Below are positions 7,534 through 15,274 of a stretch of 64,000 bases of DNA, piece by piece (the stretch's first letter is position 1; each line of letters starts with the position of its first letter). The stretch is from positions 2,542,001 to 2,606,000 of the forward strand of contig NZ_CP081964.1 of the NCBI RefSeq assembly GCF_019844075.1. The letters are read 5' to 3'. A program made the position numbers and the translations under genes. The notes beneath the pieces were generated by a model that was given only the letters and a program-made list of their open reading frames with translations, did not search any database and was not told the origin of the DNA. The stretch comes from Curtobacterium sp. TC1 (GTDB taxonomy: Bacteria; Actinomycetota; Actinomycetes; Actinomycetales; Microbacteriaceae).

Positions 7534-9479
7534 GCGCGGACCTCGGAGAGTCCGACGTTGCCCGTGCTGTCCGAGACGCCCGTCACCGTGAACCGCACCC
7601 AGGTGACGTCACGCGGGGTGAAGTCGACCGTCAGGGCGTCGCCGCCGTTCGGCAGGGTGCCGACGGCGACCTGGCTGCCGTCCGAGAACGTCAGGGTGCC
7701 GCCGGTGACCTGGTCGGCGCTGTTCGGGCGGTCGTGGAGCACGATCCGGCCGAGCCGCTGCGAGGCGGCCCAGTCGAGCTGGATCCAGACCCCGGTCCGG
7801 CCCCACGGGGCGACCCACTCGGCCGTCGTGGTGTCGGGGTAGCCCGACACCACACCGTCCACCGCCTTGGCGACGGTCTGCCCGGTGGACTGGTCGTCCC
7901 ACGCGGCGGTCGGGGTGGCCGACCCGGTGACGTCCGACAGCGTCGGGGTCGGGGTCGGGGTCGGCGTGGGCGTGGGCGTCGGCGTGGGCGTCGGCGTGGG
8001 GGTCGGCGTGGGGGTCGGCGTCGGGGTGGGCGTCGTGTCCGTCGGCCGGAAGGCCCGGATCTCGGCGAGGCCGACGTTCCGGGTCGTGCCGCTGACCGAA
8101 CCGACCGTGAACCGCACCCAGCTGACCTGCCGGGCGCTGAACGTGACGCGTTGCACGGCGCCGCCGTTGTCGAGCGACGGGACCGCGACGCTCGAACCGT
8201 CGGAGAACGTCAGCGTGCCGCCGGTGACCTGGTCGTCGCCGTTCGGACGGTCGGCGAGGTCGATCTCGTGCAGGGTCGTGCCGGCTGCCCAGCCCAGCTG
8301 GATCCAGGTGCCGACGCCGCCCCACGGAGCCGCCCACTCGGCGGTCGGGGCGTCGGGGTACCCGCTCACCACGCCGTCGACGGCCTTGACGGCCGTCTGG
8401 CCGTCCGCCGGGTTCTCGGCGCTCGCGGTGACGGTCGCACCGGCGGTGATGTCGGTGCCCTGTGCGGGCAGCGGTTCGGTCGGGTCGGTCGGCGGCTCGG
8501 ACGACGAGCCGACGGCGTACTGCCGGCTCAGCCAGGATCCCTCCGGGCGCGACGCGCAGGCGGACGTGGAACCGCAGGTCTCACCGTCGTACGCGGCGTA
8601 GGCGAAGAACGCGGCCGCCTTCGCGGCGGTCTGCGCGGCGCTGAGGTTCGCGGGGCGGTTCGCGATCGGGTACCCGAGGTACCCGGTGAAGGTGTGGGCC
8701 GCGGTGTACGTCGTCTGGGCCTCGTCGGCGAGGTACGCGACGGTGTGGTGGTCGCTGTGGTCGCCGTCGCCGTACGTGCCGCCGTGGTCGAGGGTGTGGA
8801 TCTCGGTGGGCGCGTACCCGGTGACGAGCCCGGCGAAGGTTGCGCGCAGGGACGTCAGCGAGTACGACGTCGGCTGCGACGCCCCGTCCACGGTGTGCAT
8901 CGTCGGGATGTGGCCCTCGTAGAGCTTCTCGAGGCTCTCGTCGTCGGTGGCCGCGAAGCCCGACCCGTCGATGTTCCCGTCCGGCAGCTCGAGGAACACG
9001 AGGCTGAGCTCGGGATGCGTCGCCAGGGTCTCCGTGCGCAGGGTCTTCCCGGCCACGACGACCTGACCGGTGGTCCAGTCCGCGTCGACGCCGGCGATCT
9101 CGGCGTACGAGGCCATCAGGCCGTCCTCACGGGCCTGCCAGTACCAGGCGGGCTTGCCGGCGTCGCCCGCCGTCACGACGACGGAGCGGACGCACTTGCC
9201 CGCGTCGACGTCGGCGCGCAGTTCGGTGCCAGAGAAGAGCAGGTCGTCGTCGGCGTGCGCCACCATCGTGAGCACCCGGCCGGCGCTGCAGTCCGCACCG
9301 GCGGCGGCCCCCGACGCCGACGACTGTCCGGTCGTGGTGTCGGCGAGCGCCGCTCCACCGGTCGCGGTGAGCGTCGGGACGACGAACGCCACGAGGCCGA
9401 GCACCGCCGCGGCGGACGCGGCGCCGATGCGCCGCGTCCGCCGGGAGGTCCGGACCGTGTCGTGCTCAGTTCGTGGCAT
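7518..9479 (-). CDS. Secreted PIG-L family deacetylase with two C-terminal discoidin-like domains
   Basis: A 653-residue protein. Residues ~17-47 form a signal peptide ending near GGAALA. The PIG-L/LmbE zinc hydrolase domain follows, with AHADDDLLFSG (the HPDDE-type metal motif) and the second metal cluster GDHSDHHTVAY. Two homologous ~120-residue domains sit at ~345-475 and ~512-653. Both contain AVDGVVSGYP, DRPN, DQVTGGTLTFSDGS and NVGL-E-R, typical of discoidin/F5-8C-like sugar-binding domains, and a (PT)n linker separates them. It probably removes N-acetyl groups from an exported amino-sugar polymer. GGAAGG precedes the ATG, which overlaps the fusion gene by 14 bp. Confidence 0.85.
   Translation of the reverse strand: MPRTEHDTVRTSRRTRRIGAASAAAVLGLVAFVVPTLTATGGAALADTTTGQSSASGAAAGADCSAGRVLTMVAHADDDLLFSGTELRADVDAGKCVRSVVVTAGDAGKPAWYWQAREDGLMASYAEIAGVDADWTTGQVVVAGKTLRTETLATHPELSLVFLELPDGNIDGSGFAATDDESLEKLYEGHIPTMHTVDGASQPTSYSLTSLRATFAGLVTGYAPTEIHTLDHGGTYGDGDHSDHHTVAYLADEAQTTYTAAHTFTGYLGYPIANRPANLSAAQTAAKAAAFFAYAAYDGETCGSTSACASRPEGSWLSRQYAVGSSSEPPTDPTEPLPAQGTDITAGATVTASAENPADGQTAVKAVDGVVSGYPDAPTAEWAAPWGGVGTWIQLGWAAGTTLHEIDLADRPNGDDQVTGGTLTFSDGSSVAVPSLDNGGAVQRVTFSARQVSWVRFTVGSVSGTTRNVGLAEIRAFRPTDTTPTPTPTPTPTPTPTPTPTPTPTPTPTPTPTLSDVTGSATPTAAWDDQSTGQTVAKAVDGVVSGYPDTTTAEWVAPWGRTGVWIQLDWAASQRLGRIVLHDRPNSADQVTGGTLTFSDGSQVAVGTLPNGGDALTVDFTPRDVTWVRFTVTGVSDSTGNVGLSEVRAWTTG
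7942..8034. repeat. Low-complexity repeat encoding a Pro-Thr linker
   Basis: About 15 tandem GTCGGG/GTGGGC-type hexamers encode alternating Pro-Thr (minus strand) between the two binding domains of the PIG-L protein. The tract may be length-variable by slippage. Confidence 0.8.
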
Positions 9480-12400
9480 GTGCCAGCCCTTCCGGGGTCA
9501 GTTCGTAGACGGCGGTGGTGCCGGAGCCGAAGACGCGCTTCCAGTAGGGCGAGTCGGCCATCGCGGCCGCGAGCTCCTGGTAGTCGGCGTCGGTCTGGTA
9601 GCCGTAGCGCTCGTCGTAGGCGCCGAACGGCTCGGCGACCAGGGCGTAGTACTTCGTCGCCGGCCAGTCGAGGACGAACTGGCGGGTCATCGTGGACACG
9701 TCGGCTTCGGCGTCGTAGCCCTGCGGCTCCGGGTACGCCCCGAGGACCTCGCGGGACAGTGCCCCGACGTCGAAGTAGCGGGCGCCGGTGTTGCTCGGGA
9801 CGGCGTTGGCCGACCCGGTGAGCAGCATCATCGACCCCTTCGGCGCGGTGGAGTCGTAGAACTGCGTCGCCGCCGACTGGCTGCGCGTCGGGACGCGGTT
9901 CCAGTCCAGGGCGGTCTGGCCGAAGGCGCCGACCCCGACCATCGCGGCCACCGCTGCTGCGGCGACGACGACCCGGACGGCCGTGGGCCGCATCGTGCGG
10001 GTGAGGAGGCGACCGACGGGCGCCAACCGGCCGCTGGGCATCGGGAGCCCGGCAGCCAGGATCGCGATCCACGGTGTGGCGAACAGCACGACGCGGAAGA
10101 TGCCCTCCTGGCCGTAGTTCGTCGCGACGAGCAGCGAGATCGGGCTCGCGGCCGTGGCCAGCAGCCCCCAGTGCACGCGGTCCCGGCGCATCAGCACCGT
10201 GATCACGGCGACGAGGCCGAGCACCACGAGCGCCGCTGCGGGGATGTCGAACGCGAGCCGGGTGACGAGCGGCTTCGGCAGGACGGTCATGTCGTGCGAC
10301 GGCGGCTGCACGTTGTCGAGCACCTTGCCGACGGCCCCGAGGGACAGGAACTTCCCCAGGATGTCGTCGTTCAGCAGGGCGAAGCCGACGGCCGGCACGA
10401 GCACCACGATCGGGAGCCACCAGGGTCGGAGCAGCCGGAACACGATGAGCGTCACGAGTGCGGCGACCGTCAGGTACGGCGAGATCTGGTGGGTGACGAC
10501 CAGCACGATGCCGATCAGGGTGATGGCGATGATCCGGGACAGGCCCACGCGGCGTGCCCGCAGCACGGTCGAGCGGACGCCGTCGGCAGCGGTCGCGGCG
10601 GTGCGTCGCAGCGGGCCGACGGCCAGCACGAGGATCACCAGGGACATCAGGATGCCCACCGACTGCGGCGAGAAGTACGTCGTGTTGAGCGAGCCGGTCA
10701 TCGCGGTCAGGAACGCCGCGATCCAGGGGCGGCGGTTGCCCGGCAGCCAGTTGGCGGCGAGGACCCCGACGGCGATCGTCGTGCTGAAGGCCAGCAGGAC
10801 GGGGACCCACGCGGCGATGGTCATCGCGTTGTCGATCCCGCCGACGTCCGCGACCCAGGCGCCGCCGGCGAACAGCCCGGACCACGTCTGGAAGATGTCG
10901 GCGGCCGGGTTCGTCGAGCCCCAGCGTCGGATGTACTCGAGCACACCGATGTGGCGGGCGGCCGCCATGACGGTGGGCATGCCGTAGGTGATGGCCTGCG
11001 CGAGCTGGATCGACCCACCGAGCACGACGACCGGGATCGCGAGTCCGCGGCCGCGCACCAGGGCGACGACGGCAGCGGCGACGACGATCGCCAGTCCGAC
11101 GACCAGGCCGGGGCCGAGCGAGCCGAACAGCCCGTCCGGCACCGGGTCGCCGATGTGCGTGAGCGCGGCGACGACGATGACGAGCAGCCCGACGACCGAG
11201 CCGGCCGTGACGGTGTGGGTGGTGGTCCAGCGGCGGGCGGTGGCCCCCTCGGTGACCGGCGCGAGGCGTGCCCGCTGCAGTTCGGCGACGTCCCGCGGCA
11301 CGGCGACGGCGAGGGCGACCGCGGTGAGCACGACGACACCGACGAACGGTGCGGTGGGGTTCCAGAGCTGGAAGGTCGCCATCGTGTAGCCGATGCCGAT
11401 CGTCCCGACGAGCGACGCCGTGACCGCGAAGACGCTGAACCGGGCCAACGGCATCGGGCGGACGAGCAGCAGCGGGGCGACGCCGAGCAGCGCGAAGAGG
11501 TACACGCCGATCGCACTCCCCCGCAGGACCGGGAGTCCAGCGAGCGCCGCGACCCCGGCGACGAGGAGCGTCAGGACGACGATCGCCGCTGCGGTGAGCC
11601 GCGCGACCGGGCTCATGGCGTCCACCGCGACCGGGCGGGCCGGACCGGCCGAGGCCAGGCCGTGCCGGAGCTCGTGACGACCACGTGCGTTCCGGTCGAT
11701 GGTGCCGCCGCCGCGCAGCCGTTCGGTGAGTGCGAGGAACGGCGCCGCCAGGACCGAGCGACGCTCGACCCCGCGCAGTCGCCGCCGGGTGGCGGCGAAC
11801 TCGGTGTCGACCGCGTCCGGGACGCGGTCCTCACCGGTGCCGGGCTGGTCGCCGGCGATGTCCGTCACACGGTCGCCCTGCTCGAGGCCGAGTCGTGCGA
11901 AGGCGCTGAGCGCCTCGGGCGCTGCGTCCACCGATGCGGTGAGCGACTCGCGGTCGATGGCGTTCTTGGTCATCCAGGCTCCGAGTCCGTGGCCGTGCGC
12001 GGCAGCGGCGGCGCGGAGCGACGCGACGTCGTCCGCCGATCGCTGCCACGCGATGGCGGCCGGTTCGACGGCGATCGCGGATCCGGCGAACAACAGTCGT
12101 GTGAAGAGGTCGAGGTCGTCGCCGGCGCCGACGCGGGTCCCCGGTCCGAAGGCGGTGTCGAAGCCGCCGATCCGGAGCGCGGTCGCACGGTGCACGGCGA
12201 GGTTGTCACCGGTGCCGTAGGCAGCGGCGGCGAAGGGGTGGTGCGGGGGTGCGTCGTCGGTGTCGTCGAGGCGGAACACCCGACGGCGGACGGTCCGGCC
12301 GGCCGCGGTGCGGTCGTCGTGCCAGCGCTGCGCGGGGGTGCGGAGTTCGGCGCTCGGGACGAGTCCGGTGACGCAGGCGACGTCGGGGTCCGCGGCGAAC

Positions 12401-13020
12401 GCTCCGGCGAGCGCGGCGACCCAGTCGCCGTCCACGACGGCACCCTCGGCGACGAACGCGACGACGTCGCCGCTCGCTGCGAGGAGTCCGGCGTTACGGG
12501 CGGCGGCGAGGCCACCGGCCGGTGCGGCGATCGTGGTGACGCGGCGTCCGCCGATCGCGACCGTCGCGGCGCCGCTGTCGTCGGCGCCGTGCGAGACGAC
12601 GACGACGTCGAAGTCGGGGTACTCGTTGGCGAGCACCGACCGCATGGTGGTGCCGGCGGCACCGTCCGTGCAGAGCACCACGGTGACGGACGGCAGCACC
12701 AGACCTGCTGCCGGCCGACGCTCGGGCACCGGCATCGGCCGGATCGCGCGCTGGAGGGTCCGGACGTCGATGGTCCCGCCGATGCGGCGACGTTCGGTGA
12801 TGTCCGCCTCGACGAAGCCGAGGGGTTCGCCGCGGTCGCGGACGAGCAGTCGAGCGCGCCGGTAGCCCGCGGCGCCCTCGAGTGCGACCACGTCACGGTG
12901 GCTGGACGCGTGCACGTCGGCCCGGTCGACCTCACCGACCCACAGGGCGCCGTCCCACGTCGGCGACAGCGGGCCGGTCACGATCGGCGAGATGACCATC
13001 GCCAGGGTCGCGCGGGTCAC
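9466..13020 (-). CDS. Degenerate GT2 domain fused to a polytopic membrane protein
   Basis: An 1184-residue protein. Residues 1-110 match the accessory domain of the GT2 at 1012-2304 (WVGEVDR). Residues ~110-350 match its GT-A domain, including VTGLVPSAELRTPAQ and GGFDTAFGPGTRVGAGDD. However, the acidic metal motif AFIDDD of the paralogue is AFVAEG here (~residue 191), and the RERP-type nucleotide segment is lost. Roughly 14 membrane segments follow (from ~470), then a ~130-residue C-terminal extracytoplasmic region. The membrane part resembles actinobacterial polytopic glycosyltransferase or polymerase-like proteins, but I cannot name a family. It may be a scaffold/regulatory GT domain on a polymerase or exporter. 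GTG start; GTGA overlap with the upstream GT2. Confidence 0.8.
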   Translation of the reverse strand: MTRATLAMVISPIVTGPLSPTWDGALWVGEVDRADVHASSHRDVVALEGAAGYRRARLLVRDRGEPLGFVEADITERRRIGGTIDVRTLQRAIRPMPVPERRPAAGLVLPSVTVVLCTDGAAGTTMRSVLANEYPDFDVVVVSHGADDSGAATVAIGGRRVTTIAAPAGGLAAARNAGLLAASGDVVAFVAEGAVVDGDWVAALAGAFAADPDVACVTGLVPSAELRTPAQRWHDDRTAAGRTVRRRVFRLDDTDDAPPHHPFAAAAYGTGDNLAVHRATALRIGGFDTAFGPGTRVGAGDDLDLFTRLLFAGSAIAVEPAAIAWQRSADDVASLRAAAAAHGHGLGAWMTKNAIDRESLTASVDAAPEALSAFARLGLEQGDRVTDIAGDQPGTGEDRVPDAVDTEFAATRRRLRGVERRSVLAAPFLALTERLRGGGTIDRNARGRHELRHGLASAGPARPVAVDAMSPVARLTAAAIVVLTLLVAGVAALAGLPVLRGSAIGVYLFALLGVAPLLLVRPMPLARFSVFAVTASLVGTIGIGYTMATFQLWNPTAPFVGVVVLTAVALAVAVPRDVAELQRARLAPVTEGATARRWTTTHTVTAGSVVGLLVIVVAALTHIGDPVPDGLFGSLGPGLVVGLAIVVAAAVVALVRGRGLAIPVVVLGGSIQLAQAITYGMPTVMAAARHIGVLEYIRRWGSTNPAADIFQTWSGLFAGGAWVADVGGIDNAMTIAAWVPVLLAFSTTIAVGVLAANWLPGNRRPWIAAFLTAMTGSLNTTYFSPQSVGILMSLVILVLAVGPLRRTAATAADGVRSTVLRARRVGLSRIIAITLIGIVLVVTHQISPYLTVAALVTLIVFRLLRPWWLPIVVLVPAVGFALLNDDILGKFLSLGAVGKVLDNVQPPSHDMTVLPKPLVTRLAFDIPAAALVVLGLVAVITVLMRRDRVHWGLLATAASPISLLVATNYGQEGIFRVVLFATPWIAILAAGLPMPSGRLAPVGRLLTRTMRPTAVRVVVAAAAVAAMVGVGAFGQTALDWNRVPTRSQSAATQFYDSTAPKGSMMLLTGSANAVPSNTGARYFDVGALSREVLGAYPEPQGYDAEADVSTMTRQFVLDWPATKYYALVAEPFGAYDERYGYQTDADYQELAAAMADSPYWKRVFGSGTTAVYELTPEGLAHATN

Positions 13021-13979
13021 CTCGTGCCCACCGGCTGTGCGACCGGCACGGTGGCCGGGGTGCGGACGACGACGCCGCCGAGGACACGGCCGACGGCGTA
13101 GCCGGTGACGGTCGACGCGACGGAGAGCACGATCGCGAAGGCGCGCAGGGCGCCGCCGCGGCCGATGTGCCGCAGTTCGCGCAGCACCGCTCCGGGGATG
13201 ACCTTGGTCAGGTACGTCGACTCGCTGGCGAGCGAGTCACCCGTGCCGACGCGGCGGCTCAGGACGGCCTTCGAGATGCCCTCGTAGTAGCTGCGACGAC
13301 GCAGGTACCGCATCGTCACGCGGTCCGGGGACACCCGGTGCGAGACGTTCGACCGGGGTTCGTGGCGGATGCGCGCACCCGGACGGGCCTGGGCGATGCG
13401 GATGCAGAGTTCGGTCTCCTCGCAGCCGAGCGGCTGGTTGCCGACGCGGCCGATGCCGGAGCGGAAGCCGCCGGCGAGCATGATCGCGTCACGGCGGAAG
13501 GCCATGCTCGACCCGATGACGTTGCGCACGTCGCCGGGGGTCTCCGGCAGGCCCCGGTACGAGCAGCCGACGATCCAGAGGAGCTCGTCCGCGTAGGGGC
13601 CGGCACCGGTGGCGGTGGGCCAGGACGGGGTGGCCCGACCGCCGACGCCGACGACGTCGGGGTCCTCGAGTGCGGTGAGCATGTGGCCGAGCCAGTCCGG
13701 GTCGGCCGTGGCGTCGTCGTCCAGGAACGCGACGACGTCGGCGTCGGTGAGGGCGACGCCGGTGTTGCGGGCGCCGGACAGGCCGCGGTCCTCGGTGTTC
13801 GGGACGACTCGGAGCTCGGGCCAGCGTGCAGCGGCGCGGGCGAGGAGCTCGGGCTCGTGGTCGATCACGACGACGACCTCGGGGGCCTCGGGCTGGCGCT
13901 TGGCGGACTCGACGCTGTCCTGCAGGTCACCCCAGCGCTGCTGGGTGTACGCGCAGATGACGACCGCGACGGTCGTCAC
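13017..13979 (-). CDS. Family 2 glycosyltransferase
   Basis: A 320-residue protein with TTVAVVICAYTQQRW at the N-terminus (nucleotide-binding strand), LSGARNTGVA and an intact DxD-type motif FLDDDATADPDW. GCEETELCIR is the catalytic-base region. A C-terminal hydrophobic stretch (AFAIVLSVASTVTGYAVGRV) may associate with the membrane. It resembles rhamnosyl- or glucosyl-transferase-type GT2 proteins of exopolysaccharide loci; specificity unknown. The GTG at 13979 overlaps the DPM1-like gene stop as GTGA, and its own stop overlaps the fusion gene start the same way, so three genes are translationally coupled. Confidence 0.87.
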   Translation of the reverse strand: MTTVAVVICAYTQQRWGDLQDSVESAKRQPEAPEVVVVIDHEPELLARAAARWPELRVVPNTEDRGLSGARNTGVALTDADVVAFLDDDATADPDWLGHMLTALEDPDVVGVGGRATPSWPTATGAGPYADELLWIVGCSYRGLPETPGDVRNVIGSSMAFRRDAIMLAGGFRSGIGRVGNQPLGCEETELCIRIAQARPGARIRHEPRSNVSHRVSPDRVTMRYLRRRSYYEGISKAVLSRRVGTGDSLASESTYLTKVIPGAVLRELRHIGRGGALRAFAIVLSVASTVTGYAVGRVLGGVVVRTPATVPVAQPVGTR

Positions 13980-14905
13980 GCGACTTCCTCCTCGAGGCTG
14001 GCGACCGCGGCGACGGGTGCGCCGACCGGGGCGTGCCCGGCCGCGTGGACCGTCGCGTGCGCTGCAGCCGGGGCTGCGTGCGGCGCCGCGGCGTGCGGCG
14101 CGGCGGCCAGCTGCTCGGCCGGCGGCACGACGCTCATGGCGGCACGGCGGACCTCGGAGCGGCCGATCGCAGCGCGGCGACGCTCGTGCATGATCGACTT
14201 CAGCACACGGATGCCGTCGGTCACGGCGTTGAGGTTGCTGGAGCCGTGCACGCGGAGCTTCTCGTGGCTGGGGACCTCGGTGATCGCGAGCTCGGCGGCC
14301 GACCAGCGGCAGGTGAGCACGGTCTCGATCTCGAACCCGTCGCCCCACAGCATCGAGCCGTCGGTCGGCTTCGGCAGCTCGGAGGACAGCAGGCCGATCT
14401 CCGGCAGGACGTCCGCCCAGAAGGCGTTGTAGCCGTAGCAGAGGTCGCTGTAGCGGGTGCCGAGGATGATGTTGCAGAGCATGTTGAGGCCGCGGTTGCC
14501 GAGGTTGCGGACGATCGTGATGTCGTCGCTGCCGCCGCCGAGCGAGTAGCGGGTGCCCTTCGCGACGTCGGCGCCCTCGACGAGTGCCTGCACGAAGCGC
14601 GGGATCTCGTCGGGGTCGGCGGAGCAGTCGGCGTCGAACATGACGACGACGTCGCCGGTGACGGCCTCGAACCCGCAGGCGAGGGCGTTGCCCTTGCCCT
14701 TGCGGGTCTGGTGGACGACGCGGATGTCGGGCATCACGCGCTGTGCGGCGGCGATGGTGTCGTCGACGGAGTTGCCGTCGACCAGGATCACCTCGTACAC
14801 CGGCGGGAGCTTCGGCAGGATGATCTCGAGGTTTCGGGCCTCGTTCCGCGCCGGGATGACGACGGAGACCCTCGGGTCTGCAGGGCGAACGGTACGTGCG
14901 GGCAT
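13976..14905 (-). CDS. DPM1/polyprenyl-phosphate glycosyltransferase-like GT2
   Basis: A 309-residue protein. Residues 12-60 carry VSVVIPARNEARNLEIIL and VILVDGNSVDDT. FDADCSADPDEI is the metal site and KGTRYSLGGGS a conserved block. This is the layout of soluble GT2 enzymes that charge dolichyl/polyprenyl phosphate, or of related GT2 proteins paired with membrane partners. No membrane helices follow. Instead there is a ~70-residue Ala/His/Pro-rich tail containing several HAA-type repeats, unusual for the family. It is the first gene of a five-gene minus-strand operon (GT2, GT2, GT fusion, PIG-L, GH16). The ATG at 14905 has a weak AGGA upstream. Confidence 0.85.
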   Translation of the reverse strand: MPARTVRPADPRVSVVIPARNEARNLEIILPKLPPVYEVILVDGNSVDDTIAAAQRVMPDIRVVHQTRKGKGNALACGFEAVTGDVVVMFDADCSADPDEIPRFVQALVEGADVAKGTRYSLGGGSDDITIVRNLGNRGLNMLCNIILGTRYSDLCYGYNAFWADVLPEIGLLSSELPKPTDGSMLWGDGFEIETVLTCRWSAAELAITEVPSHEKLRVHGSSNLNAVTDGIRVLKSIMHERRRAAIGRSEVRRAAMSVVPPAEQLAAAPHAAAPHAAPAAAHATVHAAGHAPVGAPVAAVASLEEEVA

Positions 14906-15199
14906 GGGCGCGGTCCTGTCGGGTCAGGGTTGCTGTCGGGTTGTGGCTCGTGTGACGAGCGGCGCGTCCTCGGATGACGCATCGACGACGGTGACCGTCG
15001 TCGGTCGAGCAGCGGGACGCGGGTACGACGCCGCCGGCTTCGCAGGTGAGTGGGTACTCTCCCCCGCGTGTCCAACCATCGTCGCGGGGTGGCAGGCGGT
15101 CAATGCGCGGTGCGGTCCATTGCGGACACTCGGCTGCGGATACGGAAACCCGCAACACCGCGCGGCCACGTGCCGTGGACGCAGGAGCAGACGTGACGT
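14906..15199. other. Promoter-side intergenic region of the glycan operon
   Basis: About 290 bp with no coding signal on either strand. It must hold the promoter for the minus-strand operon starting at 14905. A TTGGAC (minus strand, about 15070) is the best -35 candidate, but I see no convincing matching -10, so none is called. Confidence 0.4.
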
Positions 15200-15229
15200 G
15201 AGGCGCGGTGCCAGCTGGCACCGCGCCTC
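15200..15229 (-). terminator. Terminator hairpin after the A-T-TE gene
   Basis: A 13-bp stem (GAGGCGCGGTGCC and its complement) around a 4-nt loop, followed by CTCCCGTCC. It lies 45 bp downstream of the minus-strand gene ending at 15275 and resembles the dispersed palindromes, but with a different arm. Confidence 0.65.
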
Positions 15230-15274
15230 CCGTCCGCTTCCTGGTCGCGTCCACCGCACCCGGTGAGCAGCTGC

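Noticed and set aside
7942..8034. Tandem repeat considered as a CRISPR array or minisatellite
   Set aside because: No spacers; it encodes an in-frame Pro-Thr linker.
9070..13101. A 1343-codon open frame on the plus strand opposite the GT fusion and PIG-L genes
   Set aside because: Its translation is Arg/Gly/Asp-rich with no recognisable domain, and it is antisense to genes with clear motifs; a GC-driven shadow.
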